Assembly: GCA_963753685.1 (NCBI GenBank)
Contig: CAVWDE010000027.1
Location: 142,168-206,167 of the forward strand
DNA from: DATAOG01 sp963753685
GTDB lineage: Bacteria; Pseudomonadota; Alphaproteobacteria; Geminicoccales; Geminicoccaceae
Length of the DNA stretch: 64,000 nucleotides
Reading direction: 5' to 3'
Positions 1 through 9,579 of this stretch are shown here, one piece after another (position 1 is the first letter of the stretch; every line of letters begins with the position of its first letter). The notes below the pieces were generated by a model that was given only the letters and a program-made list of their open reading frames with translations, had not been told where the DNA came from and did not search any database. Both the position numbers and the translations under genes were made by a program.

Positions 1-802
1 AGAGATGCGGATAGTCGACCAGACGCCGGAGGTTGCATTTGAAGTGGCCGACGTAGACCGGATCGAAGCGCACGAGCGTCGTGAACAGGCGGATGTCGGC
101 CTCGGTGAGCCGGTCGCCGGCCAGATAGCGTTGGCCGGCCAGGTGGTCGTCGAGCTCGTCCAAGGCCCCGAACAACGCCGTCGCCGCTTCCTCGTAAGCG
201 TCCTGACGACGCGCGAAACCCGCCTTGTAGACGCCATTGTTGACATGCTCGTAGACCAGGGCGTTGACCGCGTCGATGGTGGCGCGCAGCGGCTCCGGGT
301 AGTAGTCCGGCCCGCGCGCGCCGACCTTCGCGAACGCCCCGTTGAGCATCCGGATGATCTCGGCCAACTCGTTGTTGACGATGGTCCGGGTCTCGCGGTC
401 GAACAGCACCGGAACGCTCGCGCGGCCGGTGTAGCCGGGTTTGGCCTGGGTATAGACCTGATGCAGATATTCGTGCCCGAAGAGCCGGTCGCCGGTGGTC
501 GCGGGGCCGTCCTTGAACTCCCAGCCCTGCTCGGCCATGTGCCAGTGCACCACCGAGACCGCGATCGCCGTCTCCAGACCCTTGAGCTTGCGCATGATCA
601 GGGCCCGGTGCGCCCAGGGGCAGGCGAGCGAGACGTAGAGGTGGTAGCGCCCGGCCTCGGCCTTGAAGCCGCCCTCGCCGGCGGGCCCCGGACGACCGTC
701 CTCCGTGATCCAGTTGCGGAACTGGGTCTCGACCCGGACGAAGCGGCCGTCCTCGGTGCGCACGTCCCGATCGCGCCAGATGCCCTCGACCAGCATGCCC
801 AT
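1..802 (-). CDS. glutathionyl-hydroquinone reductase (GST family), 3' end beyond window
   Basis: Cytosolic glutathione S-transferase of the Xi / glutathionyl-hydroquinone reductase class, which reduces glutathionylated quinones. The protein begins MGMLVEGIWRDRDV and carries the class signature ACPWAHRALIMRKLKGL about 60 residues in, with the CPWA cysteine that is catalytic in this family. The helical domain follows (LAGDRLTEADIRLFTTLVRF, then FKCNLRRLVDYPHL), where the window cuts the gene. ATG at 802 is preceded by GAGGGG. About 267 of some 320 residues are present. A remnant of a second copy lies directly upstream, so the locus held a tandem pair. The family call is firm; the substrate is not known. 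Confidence 0.9.
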   Translation of the reverse strand, partial: MGMLVEGIWRDRDVRTEDGRFVRVETQFRNWITEDGRPGPAGEGGFKAEAGRYHLYVSLACPWAHRALIMRKLKGLETAIAVSVVHWHMAEQGWEFKDGPATTGDRLFGHEYLHQVYTQAKPGYTGRASVPVLFDRETRTIVNNELAEIIRMLNGAFAKVGARGPDYYPEPLRATIDAVNALVYEHVNNGVYKAGFARRQDAYEEAATALFGALDELDDHLAGQRYLAGDRLTEADIRLFTTLVRFDPVYVGHFKCNLRRLVDYPHL

Positions 803-819
803 CGCCCCTCGTCCTCTGT

Positions 820-1098
820 TCAGGCGGCGCGCGCCCCGAGGCGTTCGCGGCCATGCGGCTCGGCGAGGTCGATCGCCGGCCCCTTGGGCACGATGCCGAG
901 CGGATTGCGCAGCGCGCTCGGCGCGTAATAGCCCCGCTTGTAGATCTCGAGATCGACCGTCTCGGCAACGCCCGGCCGCTGGTAGAGTTCCCGCGTATAG
1001 GCCCACAAGTTCGGATAGTCGACCAGCCGCCTGAGGTTGCATTTGAAGGCGCCGTGGTAGGCGACGTCGAACCGGATCAGGGTCGGGAACAGGCGGAG
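820..1098 (-). pseudogene. C-terminal remnant of a second glutathionyl-hydroquinone reductase
   Basis: Reading down from about 1098 the frame encodes LRLFPTLIRFDVAYHGAF, then FKCNLRRLVDYPNLWAY and a tail ending HGRERLGARAA before the stop at 820. This aligns with the C-terminal helical domain of the intact neighbour, including the shared FKCNLRRLVDYP. Above 1098 the similarity stops abruptly, and the thioredoxin-like half with the CPWA cysteine is missing. It looks like what remains of a tandem duplicate after a 5' deletion. A 62-residue piece could start at 1008 but would have no active site. Confidence 0.75.
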
Positions 1099-1251
1099 GT
1101 ATGCCCATGCGTTGCCCCGACCTCGACCGCAGCGTCGCGCGCCTTAATGAGATAGATCGAGCCGGGCCCGGGGGAACCGGCTGCGATCCAAACCAGCCGT
1201 TGGTTCTTTGCGGCCTTGCTCGCGACTGAAAGCTGTGTCTGCGCCGCCGGC

Positions 1252-1569
1252 TCACCAATTCAGGGCATTCAGAGCCTGGGCCACGTCGGCGCAGCTGTCC
1301 GAGGTTTCGCCCTGTTGCTGCTGCCGGGCGTGGCGCCGGACGTCCGCGGCGAAGGCCGGCAGGTAGCGTGCCTGGTCGGTGGAGCCCGGCGGGAAGGTCT
1401 GGTCGAGCCAGGCGCCGATCTCGTGGGCGGCCCGGCGGGTGTCGAGATCGCAACCGACCGCCCGGCCGAGCAGCAGCGCCATGCGGCTCATCGTCTCCAG
1501 ATCGGCCGGCGATGCCGCGAGCACGGCTGGCGCCAGCTCGGCGCCCAATAGCAGGGCTGTGAGCGTCAT
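1252..1569 (-). CDS. small hypothetical protein, possibly periplasmic
   Basis: I do not recognise this 105-residue protein. It starts with a hydrophobic stretch (MTLTALLLGAELAPAVLAAS) resembling a signal peptide but without a basic n-region. The rest is soluble and helical, with two cysteines (AVGCDLDTRR and DSCADVAQAL) that could form a disulfide, and a QQQQ run near the C-terminus. The Shine-Dalgarno before ATG 1569 is weak. It lies downstream of the cyclase-TPR gene on the same strand. That it is coding is likely but not certain. Confidence 0.5.
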   Translation of the reverse strand: MTLTALLLGAELAPAVLAASPADLETMSRMALLLGRAVGCDLDTRRAAHEIGAWLDQTFPPGSTDQARYLPAFAADVRRHARQQQQGETSDSCADVAQALNALNW

Positions 1570-1687
1570 TCCGGAGAGTCAACTCATCAATTCTGCTCCA
1601 AGCCCCGCGGTTGGCAACGAGGCTTCCTTTGTACCCGGGTTGGCGCGCGAGTCCCAGCTGATCCGTGGCCCGTCGGCCGGGGCGCCG

Positions 1688-3452
1688 TCAGAGCGGAATT
1701 CCCGCTTGGCGCAGGCCCAGGACCACGCGCTCGAAGTCGGCGGGATTCTTGTAGGGCAGGATCCGGCGCCGGTGCTCGATAGAATAGTCGGGGTTGATCC
1801 GCAGCACCTCCTGCCATGCGGCCCGGGCGTCGTCGGCGCGCCCGAGATGGCCGTAGCAGGCGGCGCGCAGAACCTGGGTGACATCGCTCTCCGGGTCGCG
1901 GACGAGCCGGCGCTCCAGCAAAGCCACCGCCTCTTCGTAGCGCTCGAGAGCGAAGCAAGCCTGCGCCATGAAGAACAGGTAAAGCGGCGGGAAGTGCGGA
2001 TTGAGTTCGAGCCATCCGCTCGTATTGTGCGAGCGCTTCGGCGGAGCGGCCCGCATAATGCAGGGCCGCGCCGAGCGTGCCATGGGCGTCGGCGAAATTC
2101 GGGTCGAGCGCGAGCGCGCGCCGGGCATCGACGATGCCGTCGTCGAGCTGTCTTTGCCAGATGTGCACGACCGCGCGGCAGTAATGCGCCTGCGGCTCGG
2201 ACCCGTCCAGCTCGACGGCCCGGTCCGCCACCTCACGGGCAAGCGTCAGGGAGCGCTCGGGATCGGCGCTCCAGCGATTGACATAGTCCAGGGCGTGGCC
2301 AAGGCCGAGATAGGCGTAGGCGGGGGCGAAGCCCGAATCGAGCGCGATCGCGCGCTCCAGCAGCGGGCGGCTCTCGGCGACGTCATCACGGCTGTGACGC
2401 ATGGCCAGCTCACGGCCGCGCAGATACCAGTCGTACGCCTCGATGTTGTCGGTGCCCCGGCTCGCCACCCGCCGGCGCTCATCGGGCGTCAGCCTGACCT
2501 TCAGCGCGCCGACGATCTCACGCGTGACCTCGTCCTGAACCTCGAAGATGTCGGTCAGCTCGCGGTCGTAGCGCTCGGCCCAGACGTGGCCGCCGGTCGC
2601 CCCGTCGATCAGCTGGGTCGTGATCCGTACCCGATTGCCCGCCTTGCGCACGCTGCCCTCGAGGGCGTGGCGGACGCCGAGCTCACGGCAGATCTGCTTG
2701 AGATCGACCGCGCGCCCCTTGTAGGCGAAGGCGGAATTGCGCGCGATCACGAGCAGGCCGGAAACCTTGGAGAGATCCGTGATGATGTCCTCGGCGATGC
2801 CGTCCGCGAAATAGTCCTGTTCGGGGTCGGCGCTCATGTTCTGCAACGCCAGGACCACGATCGACGGTTTGTCCGGCAGGGGAAGCGGCGCGCTCTGCTC
2901 ACTCGCCTGGCGGTCGTCGACCGGCGCGGCGGCGTCAGGCAGCACCCGGTAGACCCGCACCGGGCGCGCGATGTTCTTGACCGGCTGCAGGCCCTGGTCC
3001 TCGAAGCCGAGCTCGACCTTGCCCAGCACCTCGTCGTGCACCTTGCCCGAGACGCAGATGCCGCCCGGCGCGGCCAGACCCTCGAGGCGCGCGGCGATGT
3101 TGACGCCGTCGCCGTAGATGTCGTCGTCCTCGACGATGATGTCGCCGAGGTTGATGCCGATCCGGAACGCGATCCGCCAGGCCTCGGGCACCTCGGCATT
3201 GCGCAGGGTCATGGCGCGCTGGATCTCGACCGCGCACTGCACGGCATCGACCACGCTTGCGAACTCGACCAGGGTGCCGTCGCCCATCAGCTTGACCATG
3301 CGGCCGCCGCGCGCGGCGATCGCCGGATCGATCAGCTCGCGGCGGTGAGCTTGCAGCCGGTCGAGCGTGCCGCTTTCGTCCTCGCCCATCAGGCGCGAGT
3401 AGCCGACCACATCAGCGGCCAGGATGGCCGCAAGTCTGCGTTGCAGCGGCAA
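1688..3452 (-). CDS. class III adenylate/guanylate cyclase with TolB-like and TPR domains (one frameshift)
   Basis: Residues 1-170 are a class III nucleotide cyclase domain: AADVVGYSRLM and KLMGDGTLVEF supply the two metal aspartates and the purine-binding Lys, and IYGDGVNIAARLE supplies the Asp/Asn-Arg motif, so cAMP is the likelier product. Residues 195-320 are the TolB-N-like segment (NMSADPEQDYFADGIAEDI) common in rhizobial cyclases. TPR repeats follow to the end (…VLGLRQAGIPL). Near 2020 one extra base shifts the frame: ALAQYER must be joined to WLELNPHFPPLYLFF, and the whole length is 3n+1. The product is about 588 residues. The start is TTG 3452, with no upstream ATG in frame. Unless the extra base is an error, the C-terminal TPR half is lost. 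Confidence 0.85.
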
Positions 3453-3543
3453 GGCTCGGGGCGCTCCGACGGCTGGCGAACAGCCCGCCGAGCTTACGCG
3501 CCCTCGGCCGGCCCGTCCATGATCCGCCGCGCGCGGCCCGCTC

Positions 3544-4419
3544 TCAGTCGCTGATCTCGGCTTTCAGCGGCTTCAGCGAGCGCAGGTAGGCGATCAGGGC
3601 AGCGAGGTCCGGGGCGGCGATGTTCGCGTAATAGTGGAAGGCCATGGGCGGCCGCAGCGGCGAGCCATCGGCGCTGATGCCTTGGGTGATCGCGCGCTTG
3701 ATCTGCTCGTCGGTCCAATTGCCGATCCCGGTCTCCCGGTCGGGCGTGATGTTGCGCGACACCGAGGTGCCCCAGGGGCCGAAGAAGGTGTTGCCGCCGG
3801 CGCCGAGCCGGCGCCTGTAGTCGGCCTGACCGCCGATCAGGAGCGTGTGGCATTCCATGCAGTGGCCGAGCGGCCCGGCGAGATAGCCGCCGTAGCTCAC
3901 CGGATCGGCGCGGGGGACCTCGGCGACCGACTTGACCGGCGGGCCGTAGCTCTCGGGCCGGGGGATGCGGTAGTCCGAGGGCGGCACCTCGTTGTGCACG
4001 GGCTTCACCTGCCGCAGATAGGCGACCAGTGCGCGCACGTCCCGGTCGGACATCTTGCGGTACAGATCGATCGGCATCGGCGGGCCGATGATGCGGCCGT
4101 CGGGCCGGCGCCCCTCGCGGATCGCGGCGATGATCTGCTGATCGGTCCATTTGCCGATCCCGGTCTCGGGGTCGGGCGTGATGTTGGGCGTGTGGACGGT
4201 GAATGCCTCCTCCTGGATCACGAGGCCGCCCGCCAGCTCCATGCCCGCAACCGGCCCGTCCGGCCCCTGCGGCGTATGGCAGTTGCCGCAGGCGACGATG
4301 CTGTTGATCAGATAGCTGCCGCGCGCCAAAGGCGTCTCCGCCCGCCCCGGCCCCACCCAGACGGCGAGCACACCTGCCACGGCGAGGGCGAGGGTGCGCA
4401 GCCCCAAACGTCGCTTCAT
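3544..4419 (-). CDS. periplasmic diheme cytochrome c
   Basis: Electron-transfer protein of 291 residues with a Sec signal peptide (MKRRLGLRTLALAVAGVLA…GRA) and two c-type haem sites, ACGNCH about 45 residues in and HCMECH in the second half. Each haem domain ends in a typical helix (RALVAYLRQVKP and LAALIAYLRSLKP). Likely sixth ligands are methionines in segments such as GPPMPIDLYRKM and RPPMAFHYY. This layout matches the membrane or periplasmic diheme cytochromes that accept electrons from dehydrogenases. The start at 4419 is set by GGAGGGG six bases upstream; a longer frame reaching 4623 has no such signal. No dehydrogenase partner is adjacent, so its donor is unknown. Confidence 0.88.
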   Translation of the reverse strand: MKRRLGLRTLALAVAGVLAVWVGPGRAETPLARGSYLINSIVACGNCHTPQGPDGPVAGMELAGGLVIQEEAFTVHTPNITPDPETGIGKWTDQQIIAAIREGRRPDGRIIGPPMPIDLYRKMSDRDVRALVAYLRQVKPVHNEVPPSDYRIPRPESYGPPVKSVAEVPRADPVSYGGYLAGPLGHCMECHTLLIGGQADYRRRLGAGGNTFFGPWGTSVSRNITPDRETGIGNWTDEQIKRAITQGISADGSPLRPPMAFHYYANIAAPDLAALIAYLRSLKPLKAEISD

Positions 4420-5206
4420 CTCATCCCCTCCACGACCCCGGCGGCCCGACGCTCCCGCGGCCGCATCCCGGTCGATCGCCGCCACCTTAGCGCGATTCCC
4501 CGCCCCGCCATATCCGCTCTTGCAGACCGGCCGACCGGACGCCCCAGACTGCCAGCACACCCCGCCCGTCCCTACCGCGGGAGCCAAGGCCCAGCCCTCC
4601 ACCTCGACCGTTTCGAGATCCACGAGGACGCCTTTGCCGATCCACCAGCCGGAAAAAAGCGGCCCGCACAGGCGCCCGCCGAGCCAGCCGATGCGCCGAC
4701 GACGCCACTAAAGGACAAGCAACAGACCTTTCCTATTCGCCTGGCCAAAGCAAGACGCGCGCCCGCGACCGGTCCGACATCCTCCAAATTCGCGGAAATC
4801 AAGTCAACAAGCAAATAACGCTGGTCTCTCTCAACCTTGTCGCGACTGGCGACGCTCCACAAGTGTCGCATGGCGTTAGACAGATGTGGGCGGCCGGATT
4901 TTGCGGTAACTCAGAAGCGTGCGCGGCCTTGAAAGCTGAAACAAAGCTGGAGACCGGTTGATCCGAGATCCATCTCAAGATCCTCGCGCAACCCTTTGAG
5001 ATCGCTGGATACCGCCCTTCGCTCGCCTTCTCGCCAAACTCGCCCTTGACTGCCCCGCCCGACCGCCTCTTTCCGCGCAACCGCTTGATCTGCCGCCCAA
5101 AACCGCCCGAGTGCACACTTCCGTCGCCTTGATCGCTCTCCAGCGCACATTGATGGGCAGACGCGCGCCCCGGCCGGTGGTAGGTTACATGTGCCGTCCA
5201 CCGGGG
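4420..5206. other. intergenic region, no gene recognised
   Basis: About 790 bases between the cytochrome and the DUF3018 remnant. Open frames exist on both strands but have low-complexity compositions, no ribosome binding sites and no recognisable domains. Base composition drops towards the right, at the edge of the defence island. Confidence 0.5.
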
Positions 5207-5212
5207 ATGCGC

Positions 5213-5374
5213 ATGGCAACCTCGACCCGACCCTCGCGGGACAAGGCGCGAGCCCACCGTGAGCGGTTACGCCAGCAAGGGCTGCGGCCGATCCAGATCT
5301 GGGTGCCGGACGTCCGGTCGCCGGCTTTCAAGGCCGGACTGAAACACGCTTCAGCTACATCGAAGCGACTTTGA
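5213..5374 (+). pseudogene. truncated DUF3018 (MazE-type) antitoxin
   Basis: The product starts MATSTRPSRDKARAHRERLR and continues QQGLRPIQIWVPDVRSPAF, the DNA-binding half of DUF3018 antitoxins, which normally pair with a MazF/PemK toxin. After SPAF the similarity fades and a stop follows after about 15 residues, so the usual acidic toxin-binding tail of some 20 residues is missing. No toxin gene follows. Instead the 3' end runs 20 bases into the opposing SIR2-STAND gene, suggesting that the insertion or a rearrangement cut the pair. Another possible start is ATG 5207. It might still bind DNA, but it is unlikely to be a working antitoxin. Confidence 0.6.
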
Positions 5375-8300
5375 TGCCTCGTGCCGCTGGCCCAGACATG
5401 GAAAATCCGAGTTCAAAAGACACCCGCGTCGAGACCCTAAGCTGACCCCAGGTCGCCTGGTCGTTCTCGCTCACATGCGAAAACGCGTCCCATTGAAAAG
5501 CATCCGGTTTCACAAACAAAAACCCTTCTTCTTTCGACGAAACATTACCGTTCATCCGCCACGCGCTCCCGTCTGGATTTCTCACTATTCCTCTCACCCT
5601 TCTGCGTATGCTACTTGGTAGTGGAAGCCTCTTTAGCATCCCAAATTGCCTTCGTGCGTCGTCGTATCGCTTCCGGAGAAACAACTCCCGCGCATACCAA
5701 AACTGGGCGTCGTAGTTCAAATCACCCTGAATGAAGCTCGCTCCCAGATGGTCGAGGACTTTCTCCTTTTCTTCCGGTGACCCATGCTCCATGAACAATC
5801 GCGCCATTAGCAAATGTGCTCCCTCGACTTCTGATTCTTCTCGAGCGTGGCGCGAAGAACGGCTTTTGCGCCCTCCGGATCTCCGTTCTGCTCCAGGCGC
5901 CTCGCGAGGCTAATCGCAATCCAATCAAGCCGCGGGTTCTTGTCAAACGCCCGCCGTAAGGTGCTCGATGCCTGCACGTCCTTCTGTATCACGTCGTAAT
6001 ATTCGGACTGCAGGGCCAACAGTTCCCCTTCGTCGGGAAATTTCTGCAAACCGCGAGCCATCATTGCTTCGAAGTCATTGCAAATTGAAACGATTAGCCG
6101 ACTGTCGCTTATCCCACCCGCCAATGCATCTCTCAGCTCGTCCAGATAAAGCAATGCCGCGGTGTGAAATCCGTGCGGCCGCCGCGCATCTGAACGTGTC
6201 ACAGCTTCCAGCCGCTCCCGAGCAATCCGGCGATACCGTTCCCGCAGAAGCGGGTTCGTTGCCCTCTGCGCCTGCTGGCGCGCGAGCATCGCGCTCGAGT
6301 GGTGGATCGAACGATCGTGCCCCGCAAGTCCAAGCGCTCTATCCAAAGCTTTCTCCGCCGCAGACAAATCGCCCTCAGGCGCAGACATCTCGAATATCGC
6401 CTTCTGTTGTAATAAGTGCGGATCGTCCGGAGCTATTCTTTCCGCTTCGCTGTAAAAAACACCACCGAGTTCCCTAGATTGGTGGAACGTTTCCCGTATC
6501 GTACGTCCCCGCAAGAGCTGGCGAAACGCCTCTGCATCCGACGAATAACCAAAATTCATCGCCTGCATTACGTTTAACATCTGTCCGTAGCGATCCTCCG
6601 GGGATACTAACACATTCGAAAATACCATCTCGGCAATATGGGAGTGCCTTGCACTGTACATCATATCCGCTGCATATTGGTCCCGATACGCAAACACCAC
6701 ACGTTCCAGAGGTAGCAGCAGCCGATCACGGAAATCCGTGAAGCTGACCCCGCTCACGCGTGACACAAGTCCCGCCCGAACCGGCACACCAAGGCGATTG
6801 AGCGTACAGACGTCGAGGTACAGTTGACGCGCCTGCAAGGGCACAATCCTATTGTATTCATCGACAATGATTTCCTCGAAGCGTTTTCCCTAAGTCGCTT
6901 CATGTAGGGCTACCAAAAGCTGCCTCTGCGCTCGTTGGAGAAACGATTGTACACGCTGTTCTTTGGTCAACTCTTTCAACACGCCGAGCGCATCGTGTTC
7001 GTCGAGCTTAACAAGCAACTGCTCGATCTCGTGCTCACTGAGATACGGGAGAGAATATTCCGTCGCATCAAACTGATCGAGCTCGTCGCATCGCACGTTC
7101 CATTCGTTGTCGCGCTCGGCTGTGATGATCGTAAGTTTTATTTTGGCGGACCGAGCTACTTGGATAACATCTAAAATCTCCTGCACATGCAAAGCCGCCC
7201 GGTCGACGAACAAAAAGACGCGCTCTTGGCAATATGAGTGTATATCAAAGATCGCGGCCGGCCTCAGCGCGCCACCCGGCTTCATGAATAATACCAGTTT
7301 GTCATATTCGGTGGCAGCATCCCAGGCTATACGCTTCATCGCGACGGATTTGCCATTGCCCGCCGGAACTCTTTATCACATGTAAGTCTACGGAGTGGCC
7401 TCGCTCGCTTTCGTCAGCCAAAATTGCCGTGACCAACGCAGTGTCACAGAGCCCGCGTCGCACATCAAGGTTTGCGGCTACTCCGGCCCATCCCGGATCC
7501 TTGCCGAGATAGAAATCCTTCCCAGCGACCGCCGCAATTGGCAGTCCGGCACGCACGTGGTCGGCATCAATGCTCAGAAAGGAGAGGACATTTTTAATTC
7601 TCGGAAATGTTGGCAATTCGGTAGTGCTTGCGGATCGAGGCCGAGCCCCCGCCGAGCTTGCTGGGGAGTGCACGGTCGTTTCGCGGGATAGCCTCAACGA
7701 GTGCCTTAAGGAACGCAGAGAAGGTCATGGTGATCGGTGTTATGCGACGGCTGGCCCAATATTCTCGAAGGAGTGGGTCGATGGTTGGAAGTACCACGTA
7801 ATATTGCGGTCGCGGAATAGACATATCAAATATGTCAAACAGGATGGTTTGAATGTTTGGATCGGAGAGTGAATAGCCACAAAAAATTACTGGAAACTGT
7901 CTCGCAAGATCAGCGAAACGGCCAAAGAGGAACTTCCGCTTACGTATAAATTTTGCGTATTGTTCGCTCGAAAGTATGAAGGGAATTTCCTCATCCGTAT
8001 ACGCGTTGACTGATCCGTGCAGCTTGAAGAAAGAAAAACTGTTGGGAGATCGTTTCAATTCGAGATCGAAGGATTGTGTATCTTTCAGCAAAATCACCGG
8101 AATGCCAAGAGGGTAATTCACTTGATCGTATGCACGTTCGACGATCATGTCAATGTTAGTGGTTGCGATAGCATTCCAGCGGACGGTCGGAATTATCTTA
8201 TGGAATTCGGAAGGCTGAAAATCCGTGAACATCTCCCTAACTAGAAGTTGGAATTTGGCGAAGCCGACCTTGTAGATAGCGACCTCAGCAACCTGGGAAA

Positions 8301-8490
8301 GTGGGAGATCTTTGAGTTCGCCCGCTAGACATTCGTCCGAGATGCGGTCACGGAGTTCGGTGCCGATGGGGATATCTGCGCCGGAAGGATGGACGGCGCC
8401 TTTGCTCGCTCCTGCTCCGAGGAAGAGTAGAGCCTCCTGCGTACGGACGGCGTCTACCAGTGTGGGGGGAAGAATCAAAAAGTTGGTCAT
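5355..8490 (-). pseudogene. SIR2-STAND NTPase-TPR defence protein (Avs5-like), broken by frameshifts and a stop
   Basis: Joined across its breaks this is a protein of about 1040 residues. Residues 1-290 are a SIR2-like NADase domain (FLGAGASKG 23-31, catalytic-type Asn112 and Asp114 in TTNID, His158 in KLHGSVN, CGYSLSDPNIQ). A P-loop NTPase follows: KSSGG, one extra G, then GKSVAMKRIAW gives the Walker A motif SSGGNGKS once the G in the ccc run at 7359-7361 is removed. Further on, VFLFVDRA is a Walker B-like strand. The C-terminal half is TPR-like helices. Breaks: +1 near 7600, +1 at 7360, an in-frame TAG near 6891 (ALHEAT-stop-GKRFEEIIVDEYN) and a -1 (or +2) shift near 5830. The GC content is clearly below the flanks, implying transfer. 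SIR2-STAND proteins are anti-phage NAD-depleting sensors. Here the gene is dead or badly sequenced. Confidence 0.75.
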
Positions 8491-8849
8491 TGGCCATCGT
8501 AGGAGTGGGTTGGTTCGGTCGGCGGGTCCGCGCCGCTCGCGATGAGGGCCCAAGGGCTGGCGCGCTGGGACTGGAACCCCAAAGCCCCCCTGATGAAAAA
8601 GGATGCCGACCCGGGGCAGTCCTCGTTGCATCCCCACCCGCGCGCGTTAGGTAGCACACAGGGTCGCACGACGTAAAGCACCGTGCACGGTACGGCGGCC
8701 GTGGGGGCGATCCGGGCGCTTTCCATATGGCTCCCGCGCTGCCTGGGAAGCGTTGGAATCGCGAAGCCCGCCAAGTTGTCGACTTAGCATCAGAGACTCA
8801 TCGGGCTGGGCGGGGTGGTGGCGGCATCTGGCAGGCGATGATAGCGTCG
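8491..8849. other. intergenic region between the SIR2-STAND gene and the AbrB/MazF pair
   Basis: About 360 bases without a convincing gene. It should hold the promoter of the SIR2-STAND gene (leftward) and of the toxin-antitoxin pair (rightward). The start codon at 8490 has no Shine-Dalgarno sequence, so translation may be leaderless or the start misplaced. Confidence 0.45.
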
Positions 8850-8870
8850 CCGGGTAAGACGCTTTACCGG
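8850..8870. promoter_or_regulatory. palindromic operator candidate for the AbrB/MazF pair
   Basis: CCGGGTAA-GACGC-TTTACCGG is a near-perfect inverted repeat ending nine bases before the antitoxin start. AbrB/MazE antitoxins repress their own operon by binding such sites, so this is the likely autoregulatory operator. The assignment rests on position and symmetry only. Confidence 0.5.
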
Positions 8871-8879
8871 TAGCCAGCC

Positions 8880-9104
8880 ATGACGGAAACCGTGCGGGCG
8901 AAGCTTTCGAGCAAGTCGCAGGCCGTGATCCCGAAGCCCGTCCGGGACAAGCTGGGGGTCGGTCCGGGCGATCTGGTCGAGTTCGAGATCCGGGACGGCG
9001 AGGTGCTGATCCGGCGCGCCGCCGCCAGCGAGCGGATCGATCCTTTCGCCGTGTTCCACGAGTGGGGCAGCGAGGCCGACGAAGACGCCTTTGCCGATCT
9101 TTGA
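8880..9104 (+). CDS. AbrB/MazE-family antitoxin
   Basis: A 74-residue swapped-hairpin AbrB domain protein: VRAKLSSKSQAVIPKPVRDK and LGVGPGDLVEFEIRDGEVLI form the DNA-binding beta-barrel half. The acidic tail (FHEWGSEADEDAFADL) is the part that would bind and block the toxin. It overlaps the toxin gene by 14 bases, so the two are translationally coupled. It is expected to neutralise the downstream MazF-like nuclease and to repress the operon through the palindrome just upstream. The family and operon are clear; activity is untested. Confidence 0.88.
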   Translation: MTETVRAKLSSKSQAVIPKPVRDKLGVGPGDLVEFEIRDGEVLIRRAAASERIDPFAVFHEWGSEADEDAFADL

Positions 9105-9441
9105 GGCGTTCGCGAGCATCTCGGTACCGTTGCCTTACGCCCCGCGCGCGACGCTGAAGCGCCGGCCGGCGCTGGTGGTATCGCGGCCGGAGCTCATGCG
9201 GGAGCATGGCCTCGCGTGGGTCCTGATGATCACGAGCGCCGCCAATGCTCCCTGGCCGGAGGATATCCCGATCGACCATCTGGCGCGGGCTGGATTGTCG
9301 AAGCCCTGCGTCATCCGCCCGACCAAGTTCGCGACGATCGAGACGAGCGCGGCGCGCCCGCTCGGGGAGGTGACGCCGGCGGTGGCCGCGCAGGTCCGGG
9401 GCGCGTTGCGCAGGCTCCTTGCGGACCTCGGGCACCGTTGA
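9091..9441 (+). CDS. MazF/PemK-family toxin (endoribonuclease)
   Basis: A 116-residue PemK-like protein expected to cleave mRNA. It shows TLKRRPALVVSRPEL, the strand-turn-strand typical of the family, then WVLMITSAANAPWPEDIP, SKPCVIRPTKFATIE with the conserved Lys, and a closing helix (VRGALRRLLADLG). The GDI motif common at the N-terminus of MazF is not seen; the protein begins MPIFEAFASISVPLPYAP. TTG at 9091 is the only early start in frame and lies inside the antitoxin tail. It belongs to the antitoxin operon. Confidence 0.8.
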   Translation: MPIFEAFASISVPLPYAPRATLKRRPALVVSRPELMREHGLAWVLMITSAANAPWPEDIPIDHLARAGLSKPCVIRPTKFATIETSAARPLGEVTPAVAAQVRGALRRLLADLGHR

Positions 9442-9532
9442 TGCCTCGCGGCGACCGAGACGGCGAGCCTCTCGGGCACGTCCGCGCTTGACAATGCATT
9501 ACCAGGTCCGCCATTGTGTTGCCGAGCGCGTG

Positions 9533-9568
9533 GTTTACATATTCCTGTCGATGTGCGATAATGTAAAC
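9533..9568. promoter_or_regulatory. inverted repeat and promoter region upstream of the XRE-ImmA/IrrE gene
   Basis: GTTTACAT (9533-9540) and ATGTAAAC (9561-9568) are perfect 8-base inverted repeats 20 bases apart, ending 11 bases before the XRE-protease start. A TTGACA hexamer stands at 9488-9493. The arrangement fits an operator bound by the HTH domain of the first gene, with autorepression relieved by the protease half. Position and symmetry are seen; the binding is inferred. Confidence 0.5.
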
Positions 9569-9579
9569 GAGCGAATCGG

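Noticed and set aside
5..928. Long plus-strand open frame at the left edge
   Set aside because: It is the opposite strand of the glutathionyl-hydroquinone reductase and its remnant, whose conserved motifs read on the minus strand.
4799..5257. 152-codon minus-strand frame in the gap left of the defence island
   Set aside because: Mixed low-complexity composition, no start signal and no recognisable motif; it overlaps the DUF3018 start on the other strand.
8560..8592. tRNA T-arm-like sequence on the minus strand (GGGGTTCCAGTCCC)
   Set aside because: The T-stem pairs only in part, the acceptor side is too short before a CCA, and no anticodon or D arm can be drawn upstream.
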